Origin: a virus
IMG/VR virus record: IMGVR_UViG_3300044712_001518
Location: 1-34,649 of that record
DNA length: 34,649 nt
Direction: 5' to 3' (one strand)
Part shown: positions 1 through 8,526 of the stretch, in pieces
How the letters are laid out: each line of letters opens with the position of its first letter
Position numbering within the stretch: position 1 is the first letter of the stretch
Notes under the pieces: generated by a model
Databases searched by the model: none
What the model saw: only the letters and a program-made list of their open reading frames with translations
Told to the model about the DNA's origin: nothing
Program-made: the position numbers and the translations under genes

Positions 1-127
1 TGCTTTGTCATTGATATAATCCGGAAATCTTTTTTAACCTTGGTGCTTTCTCCAAAACTATATACGTCATAAACTCCCGGAACTTGGGAAAATGCTTCCG
101 AAACATGTAGTTGCGTATAATTCCCCG
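1..127. repeat. Left copy of 127-bp terminal direct repeat
   Basis: These bases are identical to 34523-34649. The repeat has no sequence features of its own and lies inside the coding region of the tail-tip gene, which stays in frame from one copy to the other. An exact overlap of odd length 127 is typical of a short-read assembler closing a circle at its largest k-mer, so it is probably one locus written twice. The true unit would be 34,522 bp. Confidence 0.95.
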
Positions 128-2627
128 CAGAGTCTGACACTGTTTTTTCCACGATGGTATCATCAGCGAAGCGCACGCGTAATTTATAGGTTTTAGCGTT
201 TTCAATAGTGACTGTGCGATCAAGTTTTATTAAGGTTGTACTGCTACCGGATTTAATGCGTCCTGACATTCCCCACTGAGGCACATCGTGAGCAACGCTT
301 ATCAGATCGCCGGCCTGGCAAGCCACAGCCTCAATCGCAACTTTAAAATTTACTGTACGATTTACATATTTAGAATTTTTCAGCGCATATCTTCCGGCGC
401 GCAATGCATAACTTGATCTGGTTACAAATAGCTGAACTGACTGCTTGCGCATCGGCTCCCCGGCTGCAAGCGCATCTTCGTCTATTACGGCTATTGTTTC
501 CTGCATATAATCTTTCTCTGAGTCAAGATATGAAACCTCAATTACATTCGGAACATCTTTTTTGCTCTTCCAAGACTGGGAGAAGCTTCCCGCAATTATA
601 TTACCCATACCAAACAGCTGTACCGGTACTTCGGCCCGGTCAATCTTTATCTTTATATATCCACCTGAATAAAAAGCAAACCCATGAAAAGTGCTGCACA
701 TTTGGGTTATTAAATCAACCGCTTTACCAGTACCGTCAATTACTATGTCTATTCTGTGCCGCTTTTCATAACCACCATTTCCGTCTGATATTTTCTCGTC
801 ACAATATTGCGACATCAAAATAAAATCCGGGTCGGATATAGCAAGTCCGTCTATAAACTCGCCAAGCCCATACCGAGTATTCGTTAACAGATCCCGCAAG
901 CACCACACAGGGTTTGCTGTCCAGCGATCAACATAAGTGGTTCCATCCCATGTGCATACAGCGTCATCCTCAAATCGTTTGTATTGCGAAGTCGCGCTAT
1001 CATAATAATAATCCTCCCAAAGCACTTCCGCGCTGTCATACATTATTTTGGGTTGGCTGACTTTCCTGCCTTTAACAACTGCTGTGATTTTTGGGACAGT
1101 GCCACTTAGTTGTTCTGTGGCCAGCACCTTGATTCCAAGCAGCGCAGTGTTGGGGTAAACAAGATCATCATTTTTGATTTCGCCAATACTCTGGATATAC
1201 AGATCTCCGATATGGTTAAAATCACTATCGTTTGATACCTTGGTAACTTTAATATCATACTGCCCTGCGGCCATCGAATCTTTACGGAAGATTTTATTTG
1301 ATGTTGTACGCGTTTTGTTGCTGATAGTAAACGTGCCAAGGTCAGAATATACACTGTCGGAATGCAGTTTATATTCGACTTTATACATAATTTGCCATGA
1401 TGATATATTGCCATTATCGTCCACAGCGTAAAGACCGTTAGGCATGTGGAATATAAGCTCAAAAGCTTCAACATCATTATCCTGAGTAGTGTATATATAA
1501 GGGACGTCTTTAAGCAGCTGCGTATTTACGCCATAGATGTTTTCCAAATCGTTAAAGTTAGGGATTATGCCCTGGTTGTTTGTCCCAAACCTCCGGGAAA
1601 CCTCTATTTCTCTGTAATTGTTTATAGGGTTGTCGTTTATGTTGATGTTCTCAATGCTTTCGATTTCGCCCTCACACAAAGAAATAAGCATGTTTGCGAC
1701 TCTGTCATCTGTTCGTGTTGTTGATACACGCTTAATATTTGCGCACAGTCCAGAATAATACCTGGTATTCTTTGGGCAATCTCCCGGGTATAAATTATCA
1801 ATTGCGCCCAATGTAATACGGAAATCATATATACCTTCGGCCAGTTCCAACACAAAATTTAACCCTTGTAATGCATAATATCCCGATCCAACACTGCCGT
1901 ATAATGTCCAGGTTGAATCAGATGCAAGCTTATATTCTATTATGTAGGAATAAACGAACCCGCGTTGGGTATCATATGGATTACTGCTTTGGAATGTATG
2001 TGAGTAAGAATTCAAATTAAACTTTATACCCTTTATTGCCTCGCTTGTCCTGAATGTGTTTACATATCCGCTTGCGGTTTCATTTATGGCAGATATAGCC
2101 TGATAAATATATTCATACTGTTTATTCGCGTCCACAAACAAGTTGATTATATTGCCGCCAATACGATGCTCGCCATAAACTATAGGCACAGGCAATCCGA
2201 CATCCTGAGTCGTCTGTATTCCGTTCCAGGAGTATGTTGGGCTGCTCTCTTGAAAATTACCTGTAACCGAGGCAGTGCCATAATTTGGCCGGGTTGCCAT
2301 GGCTTGCGTTAAACCCATCAACCCCATCATCACCAGCGCCGGATTTGATGTTGCTATTCCTAATACTGTCGTAATTACTGCGCCTATTATTGAGCCGTTA
2401 TTTTCACCATCTCTAATTTCAGGGGTGATGATTATTTCGTCTCCGTCTACTATTGAGACGTTAAAATCAGTTATCTGTTTTCCGGACACAATAACCCGGT
2501 TTCCGTTGACGTCAAATCCGGACATCGCAATATAATCCGCTACACTCTGTGACGCAATATAATCAAATATCTTTGTTTCCCGGCCTTTATCGTCTAATAT
2601 GTTCGGTATCCATTTAATAGTTATCAT
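1..2627 (-). CDS. J: Tail tip / host specificity protein (gpI-gpJ-like), N-terminal part
   Basis: This is the 5' two-thirds of a tail-tip protein whose gene runs off the left edge and continues in the same frame from 34522 down to 33019. The joined product is 1376 residues. It starts with ATG at 2627, overlapping the stop of the NlpC/P60 gene as ATGA. The first 75 residues look like the beta-grasp region of lambda gpI, ending in DGDEIIITPEI. A hydrophobic stretch follows, then a segment (GLPVPIVYGEHRIGG) resembling the C-terminus of lambda gpI, so gpI and gpJ appear fused. The last residues before the edge (KKDFRIISMT) match the end of the gpJ core domain. In the family, gpJ forms the tail tip and contacts the host receptor. 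Confidence 0.9.
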   Translation of the reverse strand, partial: MITIKWIPNILDDKGRETKIFDYIASQSVADYIAMSGFDVNGNRVIVSGKQITDFNVSIVDGDEIIITPEIRDGENNGSIIGAVITTVLGIATSNPALVMMGLMGLTQAMATRPNYGTASVTGNFQESSPTYSWNGIQTTQDVGLPVPIVYGEHRIGGNIINLFVDANKQYEYIYQAISAINETASGYVNTFRTSEAIKGIKFNLNSYSHTFQSSNPYDTQRGFVYSYIIEYKLASDSTWTLYGSVGSGYYALQGLNFVLELAEGIYDFRITLGAIDNLYPGDCPKNTRYYSGLCANIKRVSTTRTDDRVANMLISLCEGEIESIENININDNPINNYREIEVSRRFGTNNQGIIPNFNDLENIYGVNTQLLKDVPYIYTTQDNDVEAFELIFHMPNGLYAVDDNGNISSWQIMYKVEYKLHSDSVYSDLGTFTISNKTRTTSNKIFRKDSMAAGQYDIKVTKVSNDSDFNHIGDLYIQSIGEIKNDDLVYPNTALLGIKVLATEQLSGTVPKITAVVKGRKVSQPKIMYDSAEVLWEDYYYDSATSQYKRFEDDAVCTWDGTTYVDRWTANPVWCLRDLLTNTRYGLGEFIDGLAISDPDFILMSQYCDEKISDGNGGYEKRHRIDIVIDGTGKAVDLITQMCSTFHGFAFYSGGYIKIKIDRAEVPVQLFGMGNIIAGSFSQSWKSKKDVPNVIEVSYLDSEKDYMQETIAVIDEDALAAGEPMRKQSVQLFVTRSSYALRAGRYALKNSKYVNRTVNFKVAIEAVACQAGDLISVAHDVPQWGMSGRIKSGSSTTLIKLDRTVTIENAKTYKLRVRFADDTIVEKTVSDSAGNYTQLHVSEAFSQVPGVYDVYSFGESTKVKKDFRIISMTK

Positions 2628-3022
2628 TGTTTTAACCTGTAAATTCCGTCAATGCGCTGGCCCCATGGCTTCTCGTACAAATTCGAGACAATAACACCAT
2701 GCCTGCAGCAATGAATAAATTTTCCTCCGCCGAGATATATCCCACAATGGTTTGCAACATCAATGCTGTTTTTAAATAACACAATATCCAATGGCTTAGA
2801 AACAGCAACATGTTCCCACTGCTTTGAATAGTTTTCAATGAAATAGTTTCCGCCCTGCCAGCTCCAGCGCTCAGCATAGTCAGATATATCAAGCAGCTCA
2901 TAACCCATATCACGATAAACCAAAATAACAAATCCCCAGCAATCCAGCCCGGACATATCGCGCCCATGATGCTTATATGGTATTCCCAGATACTTGTTGA
3001 TTATTTCCTTTGCTGCTATCAT
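2624..3022 (-). CDS. K: NlpC/P60 tail-assembly peptidase (gpK-like)
   Basis: This 132-residue protein is a C40-family cysteine peptidase of the kind found in tail tips. The catalytic residues are visible: C28 in LDCWGF, H92 in ANHCGIYL and H104 in FIHC. Lambda gpK carries an additional JAB domain that is absent here, so this is the short, peptidase-only form. I chose ATG 3022 because it overlaps the upstream gpL-like stop as ATGA; a longer in-frame start at 3094 would run back over the gpL-like gene. It lies between gpL-like and tail-tip genes, as in lambda. It is thought to act in tail maturation or in local peptidoglycan digestion during infection. Confidence 0.9.
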   Translation of the reverse strand: MIAAKEIINKYLGIPYKHHGRDMSGLDCWGFVILVYRDMGYELLDISDYAERWSWQGGNYFIENYSKQWEHVAVSKPLDIVLFKNSIDVANHCGIYLGGGKFIHCCRHGVIVSNLYEKPWGQRIDGIYRLKQ

Positions 3023-3627
3023 AGACCCATTACCTTCCGCATTGGTATTGCCGGGAAGCCGCCAAACCGCTCCTGATTTGACAGATCGCGGCACCGCTGA
3101 AACGTTTTATTGCAAGATGTTTCGGCGCCCCCATATCCGCACTCGGTTGACTTAAATTTCCATGCGCAGTAATTCCGGCTATACCTACGCCCAGGCAAAT
3201 CAACATTTAACACGTCAAACTTGCTGGTTAACGTAAATTCGGCCACGGCCTGATTAGCCGTGATGGTATCGATATAATATATATCGTCTATCTTGGCATT
3301 CACGTCTGACAACTGGTTGGCCCATACCATCGTTATTTTTACTTTTTTTCCGCGCAGGTCATTTGTTTCCAGATACCCCTGTATTTCGCGCGAGACATTA
3401 CTGACGCTTATTTTAATGCTGTCAATCTGTCCATTTATATTCTCGCTTATGTAATCATGCTTGATCGGGAATTTGGTGTATGTTATATCATCAAATACAA
3501 CGTCAATATCATATTCTGCGAAATACAGGTTATTGCTGCCGTCATACGCATAGATTGTGTAAAGGAATATCGGGCGGTTGCTGGCTTTATTTTTCTCTGC
3601 CTTGAATGTTGAATTAATACTACGCAT
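3019..3627 (-). CDS. L: Minor tail protein L-like, probable Fe-S protein
   Basis: This 202-residue protein matches the lambda gpL minor tail protein family. The N-terminal 140 residues are beta-rich, and the C-terminal region carries four cysteines (C154, C163, C172, C179) followed by the typical NQERFGGFP segment. In lambda-type gpL these cysteines bind a 4Fe-4S cluster; that the same holds here is inference. GAGGTGA lies just before ATG 3627, and the gene overlaps its neighbours by one to four bases, so it is translated in the tail operon. It belongs to the tail-tip complex with the gpM-like, gpK-like and gpJ-like proteins. Confidence 0.88.
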   Translation of the reverse strand: MRSINSTFKAEKNKASNRPIFLYTIYAYDGSNNLYFAEYDIDVVFDDITYTKFPIKHDYISENINGQIDSIKISVSNVSREIQGYLETNDLRGKKVKITMVWANQLSDVNAKIDDIYYIDTITANQAVAEFTLTSKFDVLNVDLPGRRYSRNYCAWKFKSTECGYGGAETSCNKTFQRCRDLSNQERFGGFPAIPMRKVMGL

Positions 3628-3965
3628 TATCTCACCTCAATGAATGTGAACTCGAATGAGTATATGTTTGCAAATCGCCTTATTAGAGCAATTTCATCTT
3701 CAGCAAACCGAACTGTGTATTCTGTGTTGTCTGCCGGATTTGTCCAGGTAAACGATGCATAACGTCCGCGCTTCGTCTCAAAGAATGATTTAACCGTGTC
3801 ATATGTTGTTTTCGTACGGTTCTCGAATTTAATCCTCCAGGAGCGCACAGGATTTTCATATAAACTACGCCTTTGCTCAGCCCCGTTTTCAAACTCTGAT
3901 ACAGCAGTTTTATACTTGGACCTCAGTTCGATTGCGTTATCCGGAGATATTGTAAAATCACTCAT
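3627..3965 (-). CDS. M: Minor tail protein M-like
   Basis: This 112-residue protein resembles the phage minor tail (lambda gpM) family. The recognisable pattern is WRIKFENRTK, then FF.TKRGRYASFTW.NP, then VRFAED, and a C-terminal FTFIEVR. Lambda gpM sits at the distal end of the tail between the tape measure and the tip. The start at 3965 has GAGGAG upstream, and the tape-measure stop lies four bases before it. The order TMP-M-L-K-J is the same as in lambda, which supports the assignment. Confidence 0.85.
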   Translation of the reverse strand: MSDFTISPDNAIELRSKYKTAVSEFENGAEQRRSLYENPVRSWRIKFENRTKTTYDTVKSFFETKRGRYASFTWTNPADNTEYTVRFAEDEIALIRRFANIYSFEFTFIEVR

Positions 3966-3968
3966 GGC

Positions 3969-5777
3969 TTAACTCCTCTTAACTATACTGCGCAGCGGAG
4001 TATTCTTTTGCAGCGCGTTTGCGATTATAGCCTCGATAGTCTTTGAATTACGCATTATATCGGAAGTGTCCCATGCCTGTATAACAACCATGTTCCCGCC
4101 GGATCCGGCAGCAGCCGGCGCCATCCCGCGGTTAATCCGCGCAAAGTTTTCCGGGCCAAGGGTGCGCATACCGGCTTCAGACATTATCCCCTCGCCCTGC
4201 TTGACTACAAGCCCTTCATTGAGCGCCATTCCGGAGTGGGCGCGAATAACGCCTCCGTCGTGCTTGCTCATTACTCCTGATATCCATTGCATTACACCAG
4301 AAAAGGCTCCGCCTTTCTCTGCCATTCCAGACAAACCTTCAATTATCTTCTTTGTGGCAAGCTGCGCCATTACGTCAGTAATTATGCGTAGCAGGGATTC
4401 TGAGAATCTTTTAAAAACGTCACCTAAATCATCCAGCTTCCCAGTGAAAACGTCAAAGAACAAATCAGAAAATGTCCGATTCATCGCTGAAGCCATATCG
4501 TGCGCAACTTTTACACCAAGTGCACCGAAGTCCCCAAGCTGTTCTTTTATGTCTTCTAGGCCTTTTTTAAATCCTTCAAAAAAGTTACCGGGCTTTTTTT
4601 CTGAACTTAAAGACTTAAACTTTTCTATCATTTCTAAAACATTTTTGTATACTTCGATCAACTTCTTAATGGATGAGTCAAGAATATTGTTGCCTATCTT
4701 TTCACCCTTAAACACCTTTGTTATTAAATCTGCGGCTTCTTTCAGGTTTTTATTTGCCAATTCATCGGTTGATTTTGACAGCCCGTCCATGTTACCCTTT
4801 GCTTCGTTTAACCAAATTGACAGATCTTTAAATTCGTTTTTAAATGGAAGAAAAGGTATTTTGCTACCCCAATCACTTAACTTAGATAGCCACCATAATG
4901 CGTCGCTTATCATGGAAAATATTGTGCTACTGATTTTTTCCAAGACCCCAACAGCACCCTGCATAATACCAGTTGCAATATTTACAATATCACCTATCAT
5001 CTTAAAATATTTGCTTATACCATTAATTATTAATTCAATAAATTTAATATAAATCTCAATGGGTTTAAATAATGGTGATATTAATTCAAAAAATATAGTT
5101 ACTGCTTTCACAACCGCACCAACAAGTGAACCAACGACATAAATTATCGATTCAATCAGTTTTTTAAATGCGGTTTTTATAATATCCAAATTTCCGCTTA
5201 CTTTAAAGAAAAAATCCTTTAGTATATCCCAGTTTTTAATTATTAATCCAGCTGCTATACCTATCGCTAATATGGCAGGTAAAAACCCAATTAGTCCAGA
5301 TGTTACACTGACAATTGTTGATGCCAATATTATTAAGCTTCCAGTAAATCGAGCCACAACTCCAACAGCTGTTAATGACACTCCTCCTAATAAAGTAAAC
5401 TGCAATATTGTGTCTCGTGTAGATTTTGGCAGTCTTTCAAACCAATCAACTAACCCAGACAATATTTCGACTAACGATTCAAATATTGGAGTAACGGATT
5501 TTGATATCGTAATACTAATATTGTCAAAAGTGTTTTTTAATTTGTTCATGGTTCTTGTAGCATCTGCAGAGTATTGCGATGCTCTAGCCATGGCCAGGCC
5601 CATGGGGCCAGCAATTGCAGCACCAACGAAAATAGCCTTTTCACTTACTTCCCTCAAAGCAGAACCTGCTTTTCGCATACTCTCGCCCATGCTCTCAATG
5701 CTTTTTTTTACCCCTGACATCGCCCTGGTAAACTCATCTTTCAACCGCAAATGTACGTTCAGTTCCTTATCTGACAT
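3969..5777 (-). CDS. Tail tape measure protein
   Basis: This 602-residue protein has the usual tape-measure build: an N-terminal coiled-coil region, a central hydrophobic part with several predicted membrane-compatible helices (roughly residues 60-80 and 130-290), and a Gly/Ala-rich C-terminus with HDGGVIRAHSGM, common near the end of phage tape measures. ATG 5777 is chosen because AGGAGG lies upstream and the gene then overlaps the end of the frameshifted chaperone frame by 11 bases. It sets tail length and is probably ejected into the envelope with the DNA. By simple scaling (about 1.5 angstrom per residue) the tail would be near 90 nm; that figure is an estimate. Confidence 0.92.
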   Translation of the reverse strand: MSDKELNVHLRLKDEFTRAMSGVKKSIESMGESMRKAGSALREVSEKAIFVGAAIAGPMGLAMARASQYSADATRTMNKLKNTFDNISITISKSVTPIFESLVEILSGLVDWFERLPKSTRDTILQFTLLGGVSLTAVGVVARFTGSLIILASTIVSVTSGLIGFLPAILAIGIAAGLIIKNWDILKDFFFKVSGNLDIIKTAFKKLIESIIYVVGSLVGAVVKAVTIFFELISPLFKPIEIYIKFIELIINGISKYFKMIGDIVNIATGIMQGAVGVLEKISSTIFSMISDALWWLSKLSDWGSKIPFLPFKNEFKDLSIWLNEAKGNMDGLSKSTDELANKNLKEAADLITKVFKGEKIGNNILDSSIKKLIEVYKNVLEMIEKFKSLSSEKKPGNFFEGFKKGLEDIKEQLGDFGALGVKVAHDMASAMNRTFSDLFFDVFTGKLDDLGDVFKRFSESLLRIITDVMAQLATKKIIEGLSGMAEKGGAFSGVMQWISGVMSKHDGGVIRAHSGMALNEGLVVKQGEGIMSEAGMRTLGPENFARINRGMAPAAAGSGGNMVVIQAWDTSDIMRNSKTIEAIIANALQKNTPLRSIVKRS

Positions 5778-6075
5778 CTTTGTTTTCCTCCTTCTCAAAT
5801 CTACGAACCCATTGTTCAACCAGATAGATTGCCTGGCATACTTTAGCCGGTTGATCCAACCACCCGCCGGAATTCGGGAGCAGTGACTTTTCCCACATCT
5901 TGTAAGATTCCAAATACGCTGAGCTTTTGGAAGTTACGGACTTTACCGGACAGCGGGTAAATTCCATGCCCATGCTGTCCGGTATTCCATGCAAAGTATA
6001 TGCTTCCACATCCTTAACGCATCCCTGCTCCGCGCGCATCTGCGGTGTACAATCGCGGCAGCTTACGCCATTCAT
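5767..6075 (-). CDS. Tail assembly chaperone, frameshifted C-terminal part (gpT-like)
   Basis: This 102-residue reading frame follows the first tail chaperone and has no Shine-Dalgarno site before its ATG at 6075. Its frame stays open upstream to the slippery site at 6099-6105, where a -1 shift joins it to the first frame. The expected product is a fusion of the 119-residue chaperone with this part, like lambda gpGT. It contains a CRDC...C cluster near its start and a helical C-terminus ending in an acidic/basic tail. It probably bridges tail tube subunits and the tape measure during tail assembly. Free expression from ATG 6075 looks unlikely. Confidence 0.8.
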   Translation of the reverse strand: MNGVSCRDCTPQMRAEQGCVKDVEAYTLHGIPDSMGMEFTRCPVKSVTSKSSAYLESYKMWEKSLLPNSGGWLDQPAKVCQAIYLVEQWVRRFEKEENKDVR

Positions 6076-6095
6076 GTTGACGTAAACTGCCAGTA

Positions 6096-6455
6096 TCAGT
6101 TTTTTTCTTCTTCTCCTGATACGAAATTGTATTTAACCACCGCTTCTAACAGCTCGGACAACACTTCAAATGGGATAATGTCAATTGTGGAATCGTCCAC
6201 GTTGTCCAGGTTAATCACTTTGTTGCCAACTTTTATCCCGTGAATTTCCTTCACTCCGGCCTTTAATATTTCCGGAAGTTTTGCGAACATCTTATTCACG
6301 TCAACCGCTTCGCCTTTGCCTTCAAATGCTCCATCGAACAGCTTAATCTTCTGCCGGTTACTTAGCGGGCGTAAAATAAACTTCGTAGGCGTTTCGCCTG
6401 AATCCTTTTTACTGACAAACTCTTGCGTTTCATGAATATCTATACCATTAAGCAT
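6096..6455 (-). CDS. Tail assembly chaperone (gpG-like)
   Basis: This 119-residue helical protein lies between the major tail protein and the tape measure, the invariable place for the tail assembly chaperone. GGGAGG lies upstream of ATG 6455. The frame ends with codons GAA AAA AAC TGA, so a classic A AAA AAC slippery heptamer touches the stop codon. The unshifted product is the gpG-like form and the -1 shifted product the gpGT-like form. The family coats the tape measure until tube polymerisation displaces it. The protein sequence is not strongly conserved, so the call rests mainly on position and the frameshift signal. Confidence 0.85.
   Translation of the reverse strand: MLNGIDIHETQEFVSKKDSGETPTKFILRPLSNRQKIKLFDGAFEGKGEAVDVNKMFAKLPEILKAGVKEIHGIKVGNKVINLDNVDDSTIDIIPFEVLSELLEAVVKYNFVSGEEEKN
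6099..6105 (-). other. Programmed -1 ribosomal frameshift site
   Basis: On the minus strand the bases read A AAA AAC in the zero frame, followed directly by TGA (6098-6096). Slipping back one base opens a frame reading LILAVYVN and then the ATG at 6075 of the second chaperone frame. This matches the known X XXY YYZ rule and the conserved tail-chaperone frameshift of long-tailed phages. No clear downstream stem-loop or pseudoknot was found by eye. Confidence 0.85.
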
Positions 6456-6494
6456 TTAAAACCTCCCTGTTGATAACATGTGGATAACTATGGA

Positions 6495-7445
6495 TTACCT
6501 GAATTTAAACTGTACCTCGTCATTGCCTGTGTTGCGATTAAACCGAAGAGGAATATTCAAATAACCTAAACCATTCTGCTGCTCTTCTGATATAGACTCG
6601 ATTTGCGCCTTTGGCATCGTTACTTCGATTATATTGCCATCTGCTGAGCCAACTGTAATTGAAACTGCGCTTTCAGTTCCGGCAACAAGCAATGATCTGA
6701 AATTCTTTGTGCCAAGAGCAACCATTGAGGGCGTATATGTGCCAGACGGTTTACGGCCGGAAATATGCACCGCCGCAACTCCGCCTGCAGCATTTGCGCT
6801 TTCTTCGTCCGCCAGGCTATTGTTCAGCGCAAATGTCAACCCGCGCGCGGAAAGCTGCGTCCCGCCAAAAGACAGTCCTGAGCTTTGGACAATGGGCGGC
6901 TTGGTTGTCTCGAAAGACATGCCTGAAGGATTGGCGATGTCCACCGGATCATTAACAAGCCCACGCATAAGAAATTCAATACGCGCCACTTTTCCGGCTT
7001 CCATTACCAAATTGGTAATTGTCCCGCGGCACCCGGTTAACTTCTCAAGTATTGAACTTGCGTCGCCGAGCTTGTAATAATAAACTGTTACTGCACTGCA
7101 CCCATCGCTGAGGCTTGCCGGTGTGTAAATAACACTTGAACCAGCGCTTACCGTTTCTGCGAATCCGCATGCCTGAAATAACGCTCCTATACGCGGGGCA
7201 GTACCTTTTGTGCCGCTTCCCTTAAGGTCAACTGTGAATTTAATCTCCTGCATTCTTTTCCCGGACACAAACCCGGAAGGAGACAAGTCGGCCTGAAATG
7301 TATCAAGCTCTTCCTGGTCAACAGGGGCAGAGTGCTGAATATCCCGGGCCTCAATTGCGTTTGCAGCCGGCGTTGGTGTCGGATCAGTACCGTAAACGCT
7401 TTCAAGCTTTGCCAACAACACTTTCTTCTTCCACAAAAAAACCAT
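6495..7445 (-). CDS. Major tail tube protein
   Basis: This 316-residue protein begins with LLAKLESVYGTDPTPTPAANAI, the usual opening of long-tailed phage tail tube proteins. It is beta-rich and has a Gly/Ser-rich C-terminal half that could form an extra surface domain. TAGGAGG lies upstream of ATG 7445. It is placed directly upstream of the chaperone pair and downstream of the tail terminator, as expected for the tube subunit. It polymerises around the tape measure to form the tail tube. Confidence 0.88.
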   Translation of the reverse strand: MVFLWKKKVLLAKLESVYGTDPTPTPAANAIEARDIQHSAPVDQEELDTFQADLSPSGFVSGKRMQEIKFTVDLKGSGTKGTAPRIGALFQACGFAETVSAGSSVIYTPASLSDGCSAVTVYYYKLGDASSILEKLTGCRGTITNLVMEAGKVARIEFLMRGLVNDPVDIANPSGMSFETTKPPIVQSSGLSFGGTQLSARGLTFALNNSLADEESANAAGGVAAVHISGRKPSGTYTPSMVALGTKNFRSLLVAGTESAVSITVGSADGNIIEVTMPKAQIESISEEQQNGLGYLNIPLRFNRNTGNDEVQFKFR

Positions 7446-7462
7446 AAAACTGTACCTCCTAT

Positions 7463-7900
7463 TTAAGTTCTAACCCCGCGGGTTAATTGGTACTGCACAA
7501 CTACCGGCAAAGTAAATGTGAACGCCGGATTATCTATCTCAAACAAGGCAGTACCGTAGGTTAAATGCACGGCTCTGCCATTCAGCATGCGGTTGGCATC
7601 AAGAGCGTTTTTAACATCGTTCAACAGGTCAACTATACCCTTATTTGTGACATCTCCAACAACCTGATGATCATCGTCATACAATTGTACTGCACCAACA
7701 AGAATTACCCGGCATGTCATTTCCTGCAGGGGATATGTTTCTTCACTTTCTGCTTCCTCTGCCGGATTTATGCATATAACCGGGAAACTAAGTATTCTTT
7801 CCCTGGGCCCGAGTAAAACTTTAACGCCTGCGGCTGTTAATGCCGCATTTGCTTCAAGCACCGCCTTGATCTGTGTTATAATATCCGCAGTATTGCTCAT
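7463..7900 (-). CDS. Tail terminator-like protein
   Basis: This 145-residue protein lies between the HK97 gp10-like protein and the tail tube, the position of the tail terminator (lambda gpU-type). It has a predicted alpha/beta fold with an N-terminal helix (DIITQIKAVLEANAALTAAGV) and a C-terminal strand region ending in VVVQYQLTRGV. The family caps the tube and joins it to the neck. ATG 7900 overlaps the upstream stop as ATGA. The call is by position, length and secondary-structure pattern. Confidence 0.68.
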   Translation of the reverse strand: MSNTADIITQIKAVLEANAALTAAGVKVLLGPRERILSFPVICINPAEEAESEETYPLQEMTCRVILVGAVQLYDDDHQVVGDVTNKGIVDLLNDVKNALDANRMLNGRAVHLTYGTALFEIDNPAFTFTLPVVVQYQLTRGVRT

Positions 7901-8526
7901 TTCCTTCCCTCCAAAACATCTTCAACAACCTGCCCAAGTATGCTCATAACCCGCGGCTCCATCTGTTCTAAAGTCCTGGTCAAATAATGATGCGGTTTAA
8001 TCGTTACTTTCTTGCGAAGAATGAACAACGCCTGTGCTTTCGTTTTGCCTACTTTCTGCATTATTATCGGTCGCCCCATCCCGTCACGGCTCATCCATGT
8101 GTTGGGATACATCCTTGCCGTAGGATACTTCATCACTCCGGCGCGCGTTAATGCTGCGGCCAGAGGTATTGTCAACCATGCGGACTTTACCGGGCGTATA
8201 TCGCCGCCGTCTTCAAGAATATCGGCGTAAGGCGCTCTTTCTCCGCTACGCACTCCGCTGCCGATCACGTCCTCGATGTTATCTTTATGGTTTACTGTTA
8301 CGCTGCTAATAGTTTTTTGCAGATATCCGCTGCGTTTCTGTAAGTCTTTGTTATTTACGCGCTCGCGCATTATGCCTTCGGTTTCGATGGCTATAGCCTC
8401 CATACCCTTAATAAGGGCCGAAGCCTGCTTTTCAATGCTCAGCTGCCCAAGCCGCCGGTCAAGTTCCTCGCGGTCTTTCTCGTCGATTGTAAACGACAGC
8501 CGGTTATCTACTTTTTCAAATGGCAT
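7897..8526 (-). CDS. HK97 gp10-like neck / tail completion protein
   Basis: This 209-residue basic protein shows the HK97 gp10-type pattern: an N-terminal helical region, RSGYLQKTIS, then YADILEDGG. It is somewhat longer than usual, with a Met/Arg-rich insertion around residues 130-160. Proteins of this family lie at the head-tail joint and are needed for neck completion. The start overlaps the preceding stop as TAATG, showing translational coupling with the connector gene. Confidence 0.8.
   Translation of the reverse strand: MPFEKVDNRLSFTIDEKDREELDRRLGQLSIEKQASALIKGMEAIAIETEGIMRERVNNKDLQKRSGYLQKTISSVTVNHKDNIEDVIGSGVRSGERAPYADILEDGGDIRPVKSAWLTIPLAAALTRAGVMKYPTARMYPNTWMSRDGMGRPIIMQKVGKTKAQALFILRKKVTIKPHHYLTRTLEQMEPRVMSILGQVVEDVLEGRK

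Noticed and set aside
1-127. Biological terminal direct repeat used for packaging
   Set aside because: The repeat lies within a coding frame, has the typical assembler k-mer length and no packaging features.
404-823. Plus-strand frame of 139 codons opposite the tail-tip gene
   Set aside because: Composition is not protein-like and the tail-tip frame on the other strand is open throughout.
4066-5052. Plus-strand open frame of 328 codons
   Set aside because: It lies opposite the tape-measure gene, is low in normal composition and rich in Ser/Pro, and has no ribosome site; a shadow.
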